From an uncultured Succinivibrionaceae bacterium (GTDB lineage: Bacteria; Pseudomonadota; Gammaproteobacteria; Enterobacterales; Succinivibrionaceae), in contig CALXYT010000014.1 of assembly GCA_944393045.1 (NCBI GenBank), positions 1-44,588 on the forward strand: DNA of 44,588 nucleotides, written 5' to 3'. The notes under the pieces were generated by a model. It worked only from the letters and a program-made list of their open reading frames with translations, had not been told where the DNA came from and ran no database searches. Numbering within the stretch: the first letter of the stretch is position 1; each line of letters starts with the position of its first letter. Positions 16,086 to 24,258 of this stretch are shown one piece after another. The position numbers and the translations under genes were made by a program.

Positions 16086-17576
16086 ATGAGTGATAATTAC
16101 ATTTCTAAAGATGAACAGAACAGAATAAAATTTGAGAATTTTATTTCAGATTTATTTATTAAAGCTATTGAAAAAGGTACTGCACCATGGACTAAACCTT
16201 GGACTAATAATGATATGCTAAATAGTTTAGCAAGGAATCCTGAAACAGGTACAGTGTATCAAGGGAATAATCAGGTTATTCTTATGACTCAAGCTTTAGC
16301 GAATGGTTATAATGATCCACGTTGGCTAACATTTAATCAAGCAAAGGCTGCAGGTGGCATAGTTAATAAAGGTGAAAAAGGAACTATGCTCAAAAAAATG
16401 ATCTATGAAAAGGAAGTTGAGAAATTAGATGAGAATGGTAAGCCTTTACGTGATGCAAATGGTAAAGTAATTATGGAGAAGCAGGATTTAGAAAAGCCTT
16501 TTCCAAAATACTTTTATGTTTTTAATGTAAAGCAAATGACGTTCCCTCCAGAACATAGATATTCAAAACCTCTTGAAAATAAAGTTGAGTCTGATCAAAA
16601 GCAAATCTGGGATAATTTAGATAGTATTGAAAATTTAATTAAGGATACTGGAGTTAATCTAGTTCATTCAGGTAATAGAGCCTTTTATAATAGTGGAATG
16701 GATATGATTGTCGTTCCTGAAAAAAATCAATTTAAAACACAAGAGGGGTATTACAGTACTATTTTACATGAGATGTCTCATTGGACAGGTCACGTTAGCA
16801 GATTAGACCGCTTAACAGTAGTAAGAAAGGGAACTAAAGCTTATGCTAAAGAAGAGCTTATAGCAGAAATTTCAAGTTTTATGTTATGTGTTAAGCATGG
16901 CATAGGGTACAATTTAGAAAATCACGCAAACTATGTTGAAGGTTATTTAAGTCTTTTAAAAGATGATAAGAATGAAATAATTAAAGCAACGAAAGAAGCT
17001 TACAAAGCTCAGAATTTAATCAGTAAAGGTTCTCAATTAAAAATATTAGAAGAAGAAAAAATTGTTTTACATTCAGTTGCTCCAATAGATAAAGAAAAAA
17101 TTTTAGAAAATACTGATAAAATTGAAGGTGATGAAGTTGCAAATTCTTTAATGCAAAAGGGGGCTTATTTTGATGTTAATACTAATTCATTCTATGTAAC
17201 AAAGAAAACTCACGACCTAGAGAAGTTTTCTGAATATTTACCTCGTGAAATAAATGAAGAAAAAACATTAGAAGCTCAAGAAGCTGAAGTCAAAAAAAAT
17301 GATGAACTAAAAAATAGTGAAGAATCAAAAAAACAAGACTTATCAAACACTGATTCAACCCATTCAGACCAAGAATTAAAAAATAGAGCAAAATCAATAA
17401 GTGAAATATGTGAGCTTGAAGAAGTTAAAAGTGCAATGGATAGAATTGGTTTAGATAACAATTTGAAAAATGATATTTTAGACCTATTTAATAAATTTGA
17501 TAAATTGAGTCAATCAAAGGATAAAACAGACAAAATTGATAAGAGTAATGACATTGGTCATAGTCGTGGAAGATAG
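16086..17576 (+). CDS. ardC: ArdC-like antirestriction protein with zincin metallopeptidase domain
   Basis: The N-terminal ArdC domain (DUF1738; PWTKPW, GTVYQGNNQVILMTQ, DPRWLTFNQAKAAGG, KGEKGT) is followed by a metallopeptidase-like domain with HEMSHWTGH (H228, E229, H232) and the downstream KEELIAEISS. ArdC proteins bind single-stranded DNA and shield incoming plasmid DNA from restriction. In RP4 an ArdC-like domain forms the N-terminal part of TraC; here the Toprim part is a separate gene (3664). Residues 330-496 form an extra charged tail rich in Lys, Glu, Asp and Ser. Upstream lies an AT-rich divergent promoter region. The Shine-Dalgarno AGGGAAAA is weak. The gene is followed by a KorB-like operator and a terminator. 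Confidence 0.85.
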   Translation: MSDNYISKDEQNRIKFENFISDLFIKAIEKGTAPWTKPWTNNDMLNSLARNPETGTVYQGNNQVILMTQALANGYNDPRWLTFNQAKAAGGIVNKGEKGTMLKKMIYEKEVEKLDENGKPLRDANGKVIMEKQDLEKPFPKYFYVFNVKQMTFPPEHRYSKPLENKVESDQKQIWDNLDSIENLIKDTGVNLVHSGNRAFYNSGMDMIVVPEKNQFKTQEGYYSTILHEMSHWTGHVSRLDRLTVVRKGTKAYAKEELIAEISSFMLCVKHGIGYNLENHANYVEGYLSLLKDDKNEIIKATKEAYKAQNLISKGSQLKILEEEKIVLHSVAPIDKEKILENTDKIEGDEVANSLMQKGAYFDVNTNSFYVTKKTHDLEKFSEYLPREINEEKTLEAQEAEVKKNDELKNSEESKKQDLSNTDSTHSDQELKNRAKSISEICELEEVKSAMDRIGLDNNLKNDILDLFNKFDKLSQSKDKTDKIDKSNDIGHSRGR

Positions 17577-17581
17577 AGTTA

Positions 17582-17597
17582 TTTTATCATGCTAAAA
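17582..17597. promoter_or_regulatory. Candidate KorB operator, one mismatch
   Basis: TTTTATCATGCTAAAA differs from the palindromic TTTTAGCATGCTAAAA core (8669-8684) by one base. It lies just after the ardC stop. It is far from a visible start codon, so a partition (centromere-like) role is as likely as repression. Confidence 0.5.
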
Positions 17598-17604
17598 ACG
17601 AAAA

Positions 17605-17634
17605 GAGGAGAGTAAATAAAAACTCTCCTCTTCT
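17605..17634 (+). terminator. ardC terminator
   Basis: Stem GAGGAGAGT (17605-17613) with ACTCTCCTC (17622-17630), then TTCTT. It is a near copy of the hairpin at 15500-15524. Confidence 0.7.
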
Positions 17635-17659
17635 TAAATAAATTTAGAATGTGACTATT

Positions 17660-17877
17660 TTAGTCTTTTATTGTATATTTCATATTCAGATTTAGAGGCC
17701 CAAAATATTTAACTTCTTCTTTAGTGAGTACAATATTATCTTCATCGGTTGCATTTAAAACCTGTAGTATTCGGTTGCATTTAAAACCTGTAGTATTCTT
17801 TCGTCACTAATAACTGGACCTCTATATTTTTTAGCTATTTCAGTTAGACGTTTTTCATTGTTTTGTGTTAATCTATA
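17660..17877 (-). pseudogene. Frameshifted gene remnant with a 26-bp tandem duplication
   Basis: The minus strand holds a coding-like frame without a start codon (QNNEKRLTEIAKKYRGPVISDERILQ in part). It is broken by an exact 26-bp tandem duplication (17747-17772 and 17773-17798). Removing one copy restores an open frame through DEDNIVLTKEEVKYFG to a stop at 17660-17662. I do not recognise the family. It lies downstream of the resolvase gene. The rest of 17577-17910 holds only the operator and terminator listed. Confidence 0.55.
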
Positions 17878-17910
17878 TTACCAAAATAGAACTAGATTTA
17901 CTGTATTAAA

Positions 17911-18558
17911 TTAAATTGGGGGTCTTTTTGAAATTACTCTTTTAACTGTTGAAATTGAAACATTCAATAATGATGCAATTTTTTGAATTGTAAAATGACC
18001 TTCTCTTAATTCTAAGATTTTTTCATGAAGCTCTAAATTAGGACGGCGACCGTTATATTTATTTTGAGCTTTAGCAATTTCAATTCCCTCTTTTTGGCGT
18101 TTTCTTCTTGTTTGATAATCTTCATAAGCCATCTGTAGAGCAATTTTTAAAATTATAGTTTGAACTGAATCTAATACTATTTTTCCGATTTCATTATCAG
18201 TATTATCAATAATTTCAGAAAAATCAATAATATCAGGGATATATAATCTTGCACCCTTTTCTTTTATTTTGTTAATTAATTCTTCGGCTTGATTTAATGG
18301 TAATCTACAAATTCGATCAATCTTTTCAGCAACAACATAATCATTGGTTTGTAAATCATTAATTAATTTTTGAAGTTCAGGTCTATTTTGAATTGTTCCT
18401 GAAGCTTTTTCTGAATAAACGCCAGCTATATAAAAACCTTGTTTTTTAATTTCTTCAATTAATTTTTCTTGTCGTTCAAGATTTTGTTCATCAGTAGAAA
18501 CTCTTAAATAAACTCTTGCAATTTTAGTTTGATTTTGTGTATAATGCATTTGGTTCAT
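17911..18558 (-). CDS. Serine recombinase (resolvase/invertase family)
   Basis: A 215-residue small serine recombinase: the catalytic Ser lies in YLRVSTDEQ (about residue 21), then LERQ, the SGT.NRPELQKL region, and VVAEKIDRICRLP. The C-terminal helix-turn-helix (about 172-213, NGRRPNLELHEKIL...TIQKIASLLNVSISTVKRVI) fits DNA invertases and resolvases. Three inverted subsites (18554-18673) start at its own translation start, so it is best read as a resolvase that acts on a neighbouring res site and represses itself. It would resolve multimers or cointegrates, useful for a plasmid-like stage. Upstream Shine-Dalgarno TTAGGG. Confidence 0.85.
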   Translation of the reverse strand: MNQMHYTQNQTKIARVYLRVSTDEQNLERQEKLIEEIKKQGFYIAGVYSEKASGTIQNRPELQKLINDLQTNDYVVAEKIDRICRLPLNQAEELINKIKEKGARLYIPDIIDFSEIIDNTDNEIGKIVLDSVQTIILKIALQMAYEDYQTRRKRQKEGIEIAKAQNKYNGRRPNLELHEKILELREGHFTIQKIASLLNVSISTVKRVISKRPPI

Positions 18559-18673
18559 TTGAGTATACCCTAATGAGCTGTTTTAAAGGTTAATATAATT
18601 AATTTTTAATAGGTTCATTTAGATGTCATACCGACCCTAATGAGCTCTCATTTGATTATATAACTTAAATGAG
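18554..18673. other. res: Candidate res site with three subsites
   Basis: Three imperfect inverted repeats built on TTCATTT/CTCATTT and its complement AATGAG: subsite I 18554-18577 (centre TATA), II 18614-18644, III 18647-18673. Lengths of 24, 31 and 27 bp and the gap between I and II match the layout of Tn3-type res sites, with I as the likely crossover. Subsite I covers the start of the resolvase gene. Confidence 0.65.
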
Positions 18674-18703
18674 CCAATGACAAATATTAAATTACCCTCC
18701 AGA

Positions 18704-18709
18704 TATAAT
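18704..18709 (+). promoter_or_regulatory. -10 element of the lipoprotein gene
   Basis: A perfect TATAAT lies 37 bases before the ATG at 18746; no clear -35 box is visible. It lies beside res subsite III, so resolvase binding could affect it. Confidence 0.4.
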
Positions 18710-18745
18710 ATTATGTATAACAATAACACGTGGTTACAATAAAAC

Positions 18746-19372
18746 ATGATTAAAAAAACTTTAGTCTCTCTTAGTGCTCTATTCCTTTTTTCTAATTTAT
18801 CAGGTTGCCAATTAATGGATAGCGTTAATGCTATGATTGATAATACCAATGGTATTGCAGATAACGTTGGTAAGTTAGCTTCTACTGGAACTAATCAATC
18901 ACAAAATGAACCAGAAGAAAATCTACCTGATGTTGATGGTTTAAAATATGTTTCATATAAGAAGCTTTGTGAAGATGCAATAAAGAGTTCAAGTTATGCT
19001 AATGATACATATATTGATAAATATTATACAAAAATAGAAAATGCAGAATTTAGTGGTAGTAGCAATTTTTATCTTTGGTATGATTATGATAAAAGTTCTA
19101 GGGTATTTTTAACTTTACGTTTATTTACAAGTTCTGATGGTAAAACTTATACCGATTTTATTAGTAAAAAAGAAATAGATCATTTACCTAAAAAAAATAG
19201 ACAATTTATAAATGAACAAAAAAAATATTTAAAAAAACTTAATGAAGAAAAAGTTAAGTTAGATATTAATGAAAAAATGATAGCATCAACAGGCATAGTT
19301 CCAATAAGAAGAATTTTTGCTATTGATCAAGCTAAACTATATGATAATTTTTATAAGTGTGAAATTAATTAA
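18746..19372 (+). CDS. Putative lipoprotein, unknown function
   Basis: The 208-residue product has a lipoprotein signal (MIKKTLVSLSALFLFSNLSGC, lipobox Cys at about 21), then a Asn/Gln/Glu-rich linker to about 65, then an unrecognised globular domain with many Tyr and Lys (LWYDYDKSSRVFLTLRLF). It should be anchored in the outer or inner membrane. It lies convergent to the trb operon, next to trbM, and has its own -10 element and terminator. The element lacks trbK, the small lipoprotein that gives RP4 entry exclusion, so a surface exclusion role is an attractive but untested idea. No Shine-Dalgarno is obvious. Confidence 0.65.
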   Translation: MIKKTLVSLSALFLFSNLSGCQLMDSVNAMIDNTNGIADNVGKLASTGTNQSQNEPEENLPDVDGLKYVSYKKLCEDAIKSSSYANDTYIDKYYTKIENAEFSGSSNFYLWYDYDKSSRVFLTLRLFTSSDGKTYTDFISKKEIDHLPKKNRQFINEQKKYLKKLNEEKVKLDINEKMIASTGIVPIRRIFAIDQAKLYDNFYKCEIN

Positions 19373-19393
19373 ATTTTAATTTTTTAGATCTAT

Positions 19394-19421
19394 AAAAGCT
19401 CCAAAATTTTGGAGCTTTTTT
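19394..19421 (+). terminator. Bidirectional terminator between the lipoprotein and trbM genes
   Basis: Perfect stem AAAAGCTCCAAAA/TTTTGGAGCTTTT with flanking A and T runs. It lies between two convergent genes and can serve both. Confidence 0.85.
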
Positions 19422-19452
19422 CATTAATTAAATATTTGTAAATATCTATTCA

Positions 19453-19965
19453 CTAATATGCAAAATAGTAAGTTTCTCCTATTTGTTGCCCATTCTGATA
19501 AATATCAACGTAATAATATGTTGCAGTGCAGCCATTAGGGATTGTTGAGCAACCAGTGCTACCACAATTACGGACACATGAAGTTCCTTTAACATAAGTT
19601 GCAGGAACTGTTTTATATGAATACTCTAAACATGCACGCTTACCATAAGTATACATTGATGATTCTCTAATGCATTTATCTTGAACTGTTCTTTCAGGTA
19701 TATAAGCAGCATAACCATCTTTTTCGTCCATGCCTTCATTATCATTTTGAGAACATGATGACCATGAAGGAATTGGTGATTTATAGTGTCTTACTCTGCT
19801 ATGCATTGCTGATCTTGCAGCTTCACATCCAGGAGGGAAGCCTACAGGAGCACAAAGCCAAATAGCACATTCATCATCAGATGCAGCATAGCTATTATTT
19901 AAGGTTGTTCCTAATAATAATAAAGTTAAAAGTGATATTTTAAGTATACTTTTTGAAAATTTCAT
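19453..19965 (-). CDS. trbM: TrbM-like conjugal transfer protein
   Basis: A signal peptide (about 1-28, ending NSYAA) is followed by CAIWLCAPVGFPPGCEAARSAM and KSPIPSWSSC, the Cys pattern of the TrbM/KikA/MpfK family. A Cys-rich tail (about 100-170, CVRNCGSTGCSTIPNGC) suggests several disulfides in the periplasm. The family takes part in mating-pair formation, but its exact job is unknown. It is the last gene of the trb operon, 16 bases after trbL, with a good Shine-Dalgarno (AAAGGAA). The order trbL-trbM is as in RP4. Confidence 0.8.
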   Translation of the reverse strand: MKFSKSILKISLLTLLLLGTTLNNSYAASDDECAIWLCAPVGFPPGCEAARSAMHSRVRHYKSPIPSWSSCSQNDNEGMDEKDGYAAYIPERTVQDKCIRESSMYTYGKRACLEYSYKTVPATYVKGTSCVRNCGSTGCSTIPNGCTATYYYVDIYQNGQQIGETYYFAY

Positions 19966-19981
19966 TTTGTGTTCCTTTTAT

Positions 19982-21454
19982 TTAATAGTTTTCTTCATTA
20001 TTTTCATTATTACTATTGTTCATTTGAGCTTCTGATGCACCCTTTTGATCATCTGTAGTTGTTTGATCTCCTAAGTTTGAAGAAGCTGAATTTGAGCTAC
20101 TATTACTGCTGCTTCCATTAGCATTTTTCTTTAACTGAACTTTTTCTTGATGACTGTCCTTTATAGCTTGAGATAAGTTACTTAGTCTCGTTTTTACACT
20201 AGGTTTATTTTCTTCTTTATCTTTATCATTACCCTTCATTGCTGCTGAGGCTCCTTTAGCTGCTCCAGACACTCCTCCAACCATTGCACCAGAAAATGCT
20301 GCCTTTGTAGCTCCCCAAGCACCTCCACTTGTATTTTCTTTAAATGCACCCTTTGCAGCTCCCATTGTTGCTCCAACTGCACCACCTCCAACTGCTCCAG
20401 CTGTAACAGCTGCACCTTTTACTGCAGTTGCAGCTGCTGGTGCAGCAGCTGTTTTTCCAATTGTAGACATTATTTGACTTGTTTGAGTATCACCAAAACC
20501 AAAATCACCCCAGCCTTTAGCGATTGAAGCAATCATGTCAGGAATATTGTTCATTACAAAGAAAAAAATTACTGGTAAAGCAACCATTTGAAGTGTAGTC
20601 ATAATATTTGCTAATGCAGGTCCATTTGAAATTTTATCTAAATAATGTATAAGTAATGAACTCATTATCGCAACAAGGAATATTGAAGTATAATATTTAA
20701 CTGCTGCTGATAAAATGCCTTTAAAATAGCCGATAGCGATATTTTGTGTCCATTTTGAACCGCCAAAACCTAATAATAGAGCTCCAGCATATACATAACA
20801 CCATAAAGCAATCATTTGTATAAGAACTTTAATTGCAATGTATAAACATAATGTAAAAAATATTAAACAAATTAAGTAGAGTATAAAATTCTTTGGAATG
20901 TCACTCCAGCTATCACTCATGCTTGATTGAACTGCATAGAAAAATTCTAATCCTACATCAACGATTGTTGAAGGTCCAAATTGAGCTAGTTTTGTTGTAG
21001 GATCTACTCCAAGACCTGCACCAGCTGCACCAATTTGACTTAATGTTTGAACAACTGTAAGAGCAAGAGTAGGACCAGATTCTAATAAAAACTTAAAGAA
21101 GCCTACAGTTATTATATATTTGGTTAGATTAACAAAAATTTCACCAATCTCAGCTCTTTTTAGTGCTAAAGAAATTGCATTCCAGAAAAATGAAATTGAT
21201 ACTAATAAATAGAATAATCTATTAGCATATTTTTCTATTGTCGTTTTCCAGTTAGCAGTTTGTTCTCTAAATGTATCTGAAACATTATTTAAAATATCTG
21301 TATGAATATTTTCTAGAGATTCAGGTGGTGTAAATTTATAGTCATCATCAGCTGCATAAACACTTCCTATTGAAGTATTTGCAACAAGAGGACTTATTAA
21401 TGGAATTACAAATAATAATGAAAAACTAAAAATTAATGTTACTAATAATTTCAT
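19982..21454 (-). CDS. trbL: TrbL/VirB6-like membrane channel protein
   Basis: This 490-residue protein has an N-terminal signal-like helix, about five further membrane helices (60-310; for example FILYLICLIFFTLCLYIAIKVLIQM), and the LIQMIALWCYVYAGALLLGFGGSKWTQ core typical of TrbL. It then has a Gly/Ala-rich segment (325-405) and a hydrophilic Ser/Asn-rich tail with poly-S/N. It forms part of the inner-membrane channel of the type IV secretion system. It lies 11 bases after trbJ; RP4 has trbK in that gap, which is absent here. Confidence 0.88.
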   Translation of the reverse strand: MKLLVTLIFSFSLLFVIPLISPLVANTSIGSVYAADDDYKFTPPESLENIHTDILNNVSDTFREQTANWKTTIEKYANRLFYLLVSISFFWNAISLALKRAEIGEIFVNLTKYIITVGFFKFLLESGPTLALTVVQTLSQIGAAGAGLGVDPTTKLAQFGPSTIVDVGLEFFYAVQSSMSDSWSDIPKNFILYLICLIFFTLCLYIAIKVLIQMIALWCYVYAGALLLGFGGSKWTQNIAIGYFKGILSAAVKYYTSIFLVAIMSSLLIHYLDKISNGPALANIMTTLQMVALPVIFFFVMNNIPDMIASIAKGWGDFGFGDTQTSQIMSTIGKTAAAPAAATAVKGAAVTAGAVGGGAVGATMGAAKGAFKENTSGGAWGATKAAFSGAMVGGVSGAAKGASAAMKGNDKDKEENKPSVKTRLSNLSQAIKDSHQEKVQLKKNANGSSSNSSSNSASSNLGDQTTTDDQKGASEAQMNNSNNENNEENY

Positions 21455-21465
21455 TTAGTTTTCCT

Positions 21466-22257
21466 TTATAATTTGTCTTTATATGTTTGAACTTTGAAAT
21501 TTGGTGGAAGCCTTCTATAGTCTCTAGTGCGTCTCTGTTCTTTTTCTCTCTTTTCTTCAAATTTTACCAAAGCTTCTGTATTTTTTTCTATGTTATCAAG
21601 TTTAACATTAGCAACATTTTGATTTGCTATAGTTTGTTTCCCTATTTCAGTGTTAATTTGGATACCATTTAGAACGCTTTGGTTAAGACCATCTTTTTCA
21701 TTGTCATAATCATCAAAAACTTCAGACGCAAATTCTGTTATTTGTTCTGCATCTTTTTGAGCTTGTTTGTTTAATTCGTCAAAAGCATCTTTCTGACTTT
21801 TCTCTAGATTATCAATTTGTGCCTTTAATGCTTCATCTAATTTATCTTGTTCTTCTTTGCATTTAATATAGTTTTTACTCCAATCACAGGCGAAGTCTAA
21901 GTATGTATTTGTAGCTTTTGCCCAATTGTTATAAGCATCAATTTGTCCTTGATAAGCATTTTTTAATCTGCTTATTCTGCCTTTTAGATCATCTATTGAT
22001 TGAATATCCTTAAAATCAAGTGAGCCCTTTAAGTTTTGAGCAGCTTGCTCAATTTGCTTAATCTGGTTCATGTACATCATGATCTGATTTTCGATTTGTT
22101 GAATGGTGTTAATAGTCTGTTCAGCTACTTGAAAATAAGTTAATGGTGAGTAGATAACGTTAGTTGCATCAACTGTTGGTATACCAGCATGAGCAGCTGG
22201 TAGGCAAGTAAGCCCTAAAGTTAAAACTAATGCTTTTAAGTGTAATCTAGTTTTCAT
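21466..22257 (-). CDS. trbJ: TrbJ/VirB5-like minor pilus protein
   Basis: A signal peptide (MKTRLHLKALVLTLGLTC..., cleavage near AHA) precedes the TrbJ signature VDATNVIYSPLTYFQVAEQTINTIQQIENQI and a long helical, Gln-rich body with a Cys pair (FACDWSKNYIKC). The tail is charged, ending RDYRRLPPNFKVQTYKDKL. VirB5-type proteins sit at the pilus tip or periplasm. The length of 263 is similar to RP4 TrbJ (258). The Shine-Dalgarno is AGAAGG. Confidence 0.85.
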   Translation of the reverse strand: MKTRLHLKALVLTLGLTCLPAAHAGIPTVDATNVIYSPLTYFQVAEQTINTIQQIENQIMMYMNQIKQIEQAAQNLKGSLDFKDIQSIDDLKGRISRLKNAYQGQIDAYNNWAKATNTYLDFACDWSKNYIKCKEEQDKLDEALKAQIDNLEKSQKDAFDELNKQAQKDAEQITEFASEVFDDYDNEKDGLNQSVLNGIQINTEIGKQTIANQNVANVKLDNIEKNTEALVKFEEKREKEQRRTRDYRRLPPNFKVQTYKDKL

Positions 22258-22276
22258 AATAATTTTCCTTCTCTAA

Positions 22277-23785
22277 TTAATAGTCATAGTTTTCATAAGG
22301 TTTAGAAAAGATAATGTCTTTGGTAACTACTACATTAAGTTTATAGCCTGGTCTAATTTCAATGGTCGGGCTAATATTCATATTGCGTTGAATTAACTGA
22401 ACTGCAGTATTTCCTAATTGGTTGCCTAAAGCTTGGCTCATTGATGAAGAAGCGGTTACCTTGTCATTATTAGAATCATTTGAGTATTTATCTTGAGTAT
22501 AGGTAACTCCAGCGGTTATTGCACTCATCATAATTGCACCGCCAAATAAGCGTAAATAGTGGTTATTTACCTTATCATTAAAGCCCGCATAACCTGATTG
22601 ATCTGTGCCGTTCATTTCGCCAATATCAATATTTTTGCCGTCTGGGAATATCAATCTATTCCAGACTACAAAGACTCTATCTTGACCATAAATAACTTCA
22701 GATCCATAAGTTCCAAAAAGTTTAGTTCCCTGAGGAATCAATAAATGTCTTCCTGTTGGTGTGTCGTAAACATTTTGGCTTACCTGAGCAATGATTTTAC
22801 CTGCTAGATCTGAGTTAATACCTGAAACCATAGTTGCAGGTATTACAGCTCCAGTCATAACCGACAAAGTTTTTGGATTGTTTACCTGAGAATTTAGTTC
22901 CCAGTTACCACTTTGTTCATTCTTAGGAGCTGCCTTCATGGTAAATGGTACATTTGCACCATTAGTTCCATTCTCAAAACCAACTCCTTGACCGTTTTGA
23001 AGAGCTGCTAATTTTTGGTTAATGTCGCTATTAGGATCTTGCACTCTTGCCATGTTTTGCATAGCTCTTTCTTTTTGAGCTTGAAGATACGCAAGTTGTC
23101 CTTGAGGATTGTCTGCAAAATCACTACGATTTATAGGAGCATTAACATTTGAAGCATTACTTGGAACTTGTGCTTTTGGTTGCGTAAAGGTAACTTTAGT
23201 AGTGCTATGAACTGAAGTTTTAAAAGATTGAGTCTTTGCTTGTAAGATCTGCATTCTTTCTTGCTCCATGAACTTTTGATAGATGCTCTTCTGCTTTGTT
23301 ACCTGAACATTTGGAGTTTCAATATTAAATTCCTTTTGCTGAAGAAGGGGAAGCTGGGTAACTTGCCCATTCTGCATAGGAATTTGATACTGCTGACCAT
23401 TATTTGTGGTCATTACAGCTACTTGTTCCCCTTTTTCATTAGTAATGATTTGAGGTTGAGAAGCTGGTATTACATCAATATTTGCAGGAATAATTGCATC
23501 AGTAGGAGCATTCTTAATTAAGCTCTCTGCATAAGTATTTTTCATTACTTCCATTTTCTTTGGTTCTTCTTGCTTTTCGTCTTCAGGACTTGCAAAGAAA
23601 TCTGCACCTACAGTTGCAAAAAGAAGTAAGCAAATACCACAACAACCACCAACGATTAAGATCTTTTTGGTGGTGTCTGAAACATATTTAGATCCAGAAA
23701 CTCTCATAGGGTTCTGCTCTGGATTAAGTTCACTGTCTTTAATACCTTCTACAGTGTTTTCTTGATTATTGTCTTGTGCTGCCAT
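22277..23785 (-). CDS. trbI: TrbI/VirB10-like core complex protein
   Basis: A cytosolic N-terminus is followed by one membrane helix (about 43-65, ILIVGGCCGICLLLFATVG), a Gln/Pro-rich periplasmic linker (about 70-260) and the C-terminal VirB10 beta-barrel domain: VMTGAVIPATMVSGINSDLAGKI, GRHLLIPQGTKLFGTYGS, RVFVVWNRLIFPDGKNIDI, GGAIMMSA and RPGYKLNVVVTKDI. It spans the periplasm and links inner and outer membrane parts of the secretion channel. The length of 502 is close to RP4 TrbI (463). Confidence 0.93.
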   Translation of the reverse strand: MAAQDNNQENTVEGIKDSELNPEQNPMRVSGSKYVSDTTKKILIVGGCCGICLLLFATVGADFFASPEDEKQEEPKKMEVMKNTYAESLIKNAPTDAIIPANIDVIPASQPQIITNEKGEQVAVMTTNNGQQYQIPMQNGQVTQLPLLQQKEFNIETPNVQVTKQKSIYQKFMEQERMQILQAKTQSFKTSVHSTTKVTFTQPKAQVPSNASNVNAPINRSDFADNPQGQLAYLQAQKERAMQNMARVQDPNSDINQKLAALQNGQGVGFENGTNGANVPFTMKAAPKNEQSGNWELNSQVNNPKTLSVMTGAVIPATMVSGINSDLAGKIIAQVSQNVYDTPTGRHLLIPQGTKLFGTYGSEVIYGQDRVFVVWNRLIFPDGKNIDIGEMNGTDQSGYAGFNDKVNNHYLRLFGGAIMMSAITAGVTYTQDKYSNDSNNDKVTASSSMSQALGNQLGNTAVQLIQRNMNISPTIEIRPGYKLNVVVTKDIIFSKPYENYDY

Positions 23786-23796
23786 TGCTTACCTTT

Positions 23797-24240
23797 TTAA
23801 TTCTTAATTAATGACCATGAAGATAATGATTTACCTTTTAAATCAAAGGCTTTAGCGTATTTATGGTTGTCTATGATTAAGACAACTCTAATAATTCCTA
23901 AGCTTGCATTGCTATCAACTATGAAATTTAAGTTGTTGTATGCACCAACTTGATTTTCTTGTATTTCGAAGCCTTTTAATCTTAACTTTTCAATGAGCTT
24001 TACTCTAAATGGATCATCTTGAGTTATATTTTCTGAGAAATTGAAAATAGTATTAGCTGGTTCATATTCTTTAGTTAAGAACTCGACTGTGTCGGTGCTT
24101 ATTTTGTCGTCAAGCTTAATTTTTGTGATTGTTCCTTGAGTAGGTTCAACCGCCTTTGGAGCTACCACACAGCCTGAAAGACTAATTGAAGCTGCAAGTA
24201 AAGCTGCACTTAATAATTTATTTATTTGGTGTTTTCTCAT
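23797..24240 (-). CDS. trbH: TrbH-like lipoprotein (VirB7 position)
   Basis: The lipoprotein signal has its lipobox at LSGC (Cys at about 24), followed by VVAPKAVEPTQGTITKIKLD and a compact domain of about 100 residues ending FDLKGKSLSSWSLIKN. RP4 TrbH is a lipoprotein of similar size between trbG and trbI, and the order is the same here. It should stabilise the outer-membrane core complex with TrbG. It starts 18 bases after trbG. Confidence 0.75.
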   Translation of the reverse strand: MRKHQINKLLSAALLAASISLSGCVVAPKAVEPTQGTITKIKLDDKISTDTVEFLTKEYEPANTIFNFSENITQDDPFRVKLIEKLRLKGFEIQENQVGAYNNLNFIVDSNASLGIIRVVLIIDNHKYAKAFDLKGKSLSSWSLIKN

Positions 24241-24258
24241 TTGTTTTGTCCTATTCCT

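Noticed and set aside
18637..18849. Minus-strand ORF of 70 codons over the res and promoter region
   Set aside because: It runs through the res site and the lipoprotein start, has no family pattern, and its coding bias is poor.
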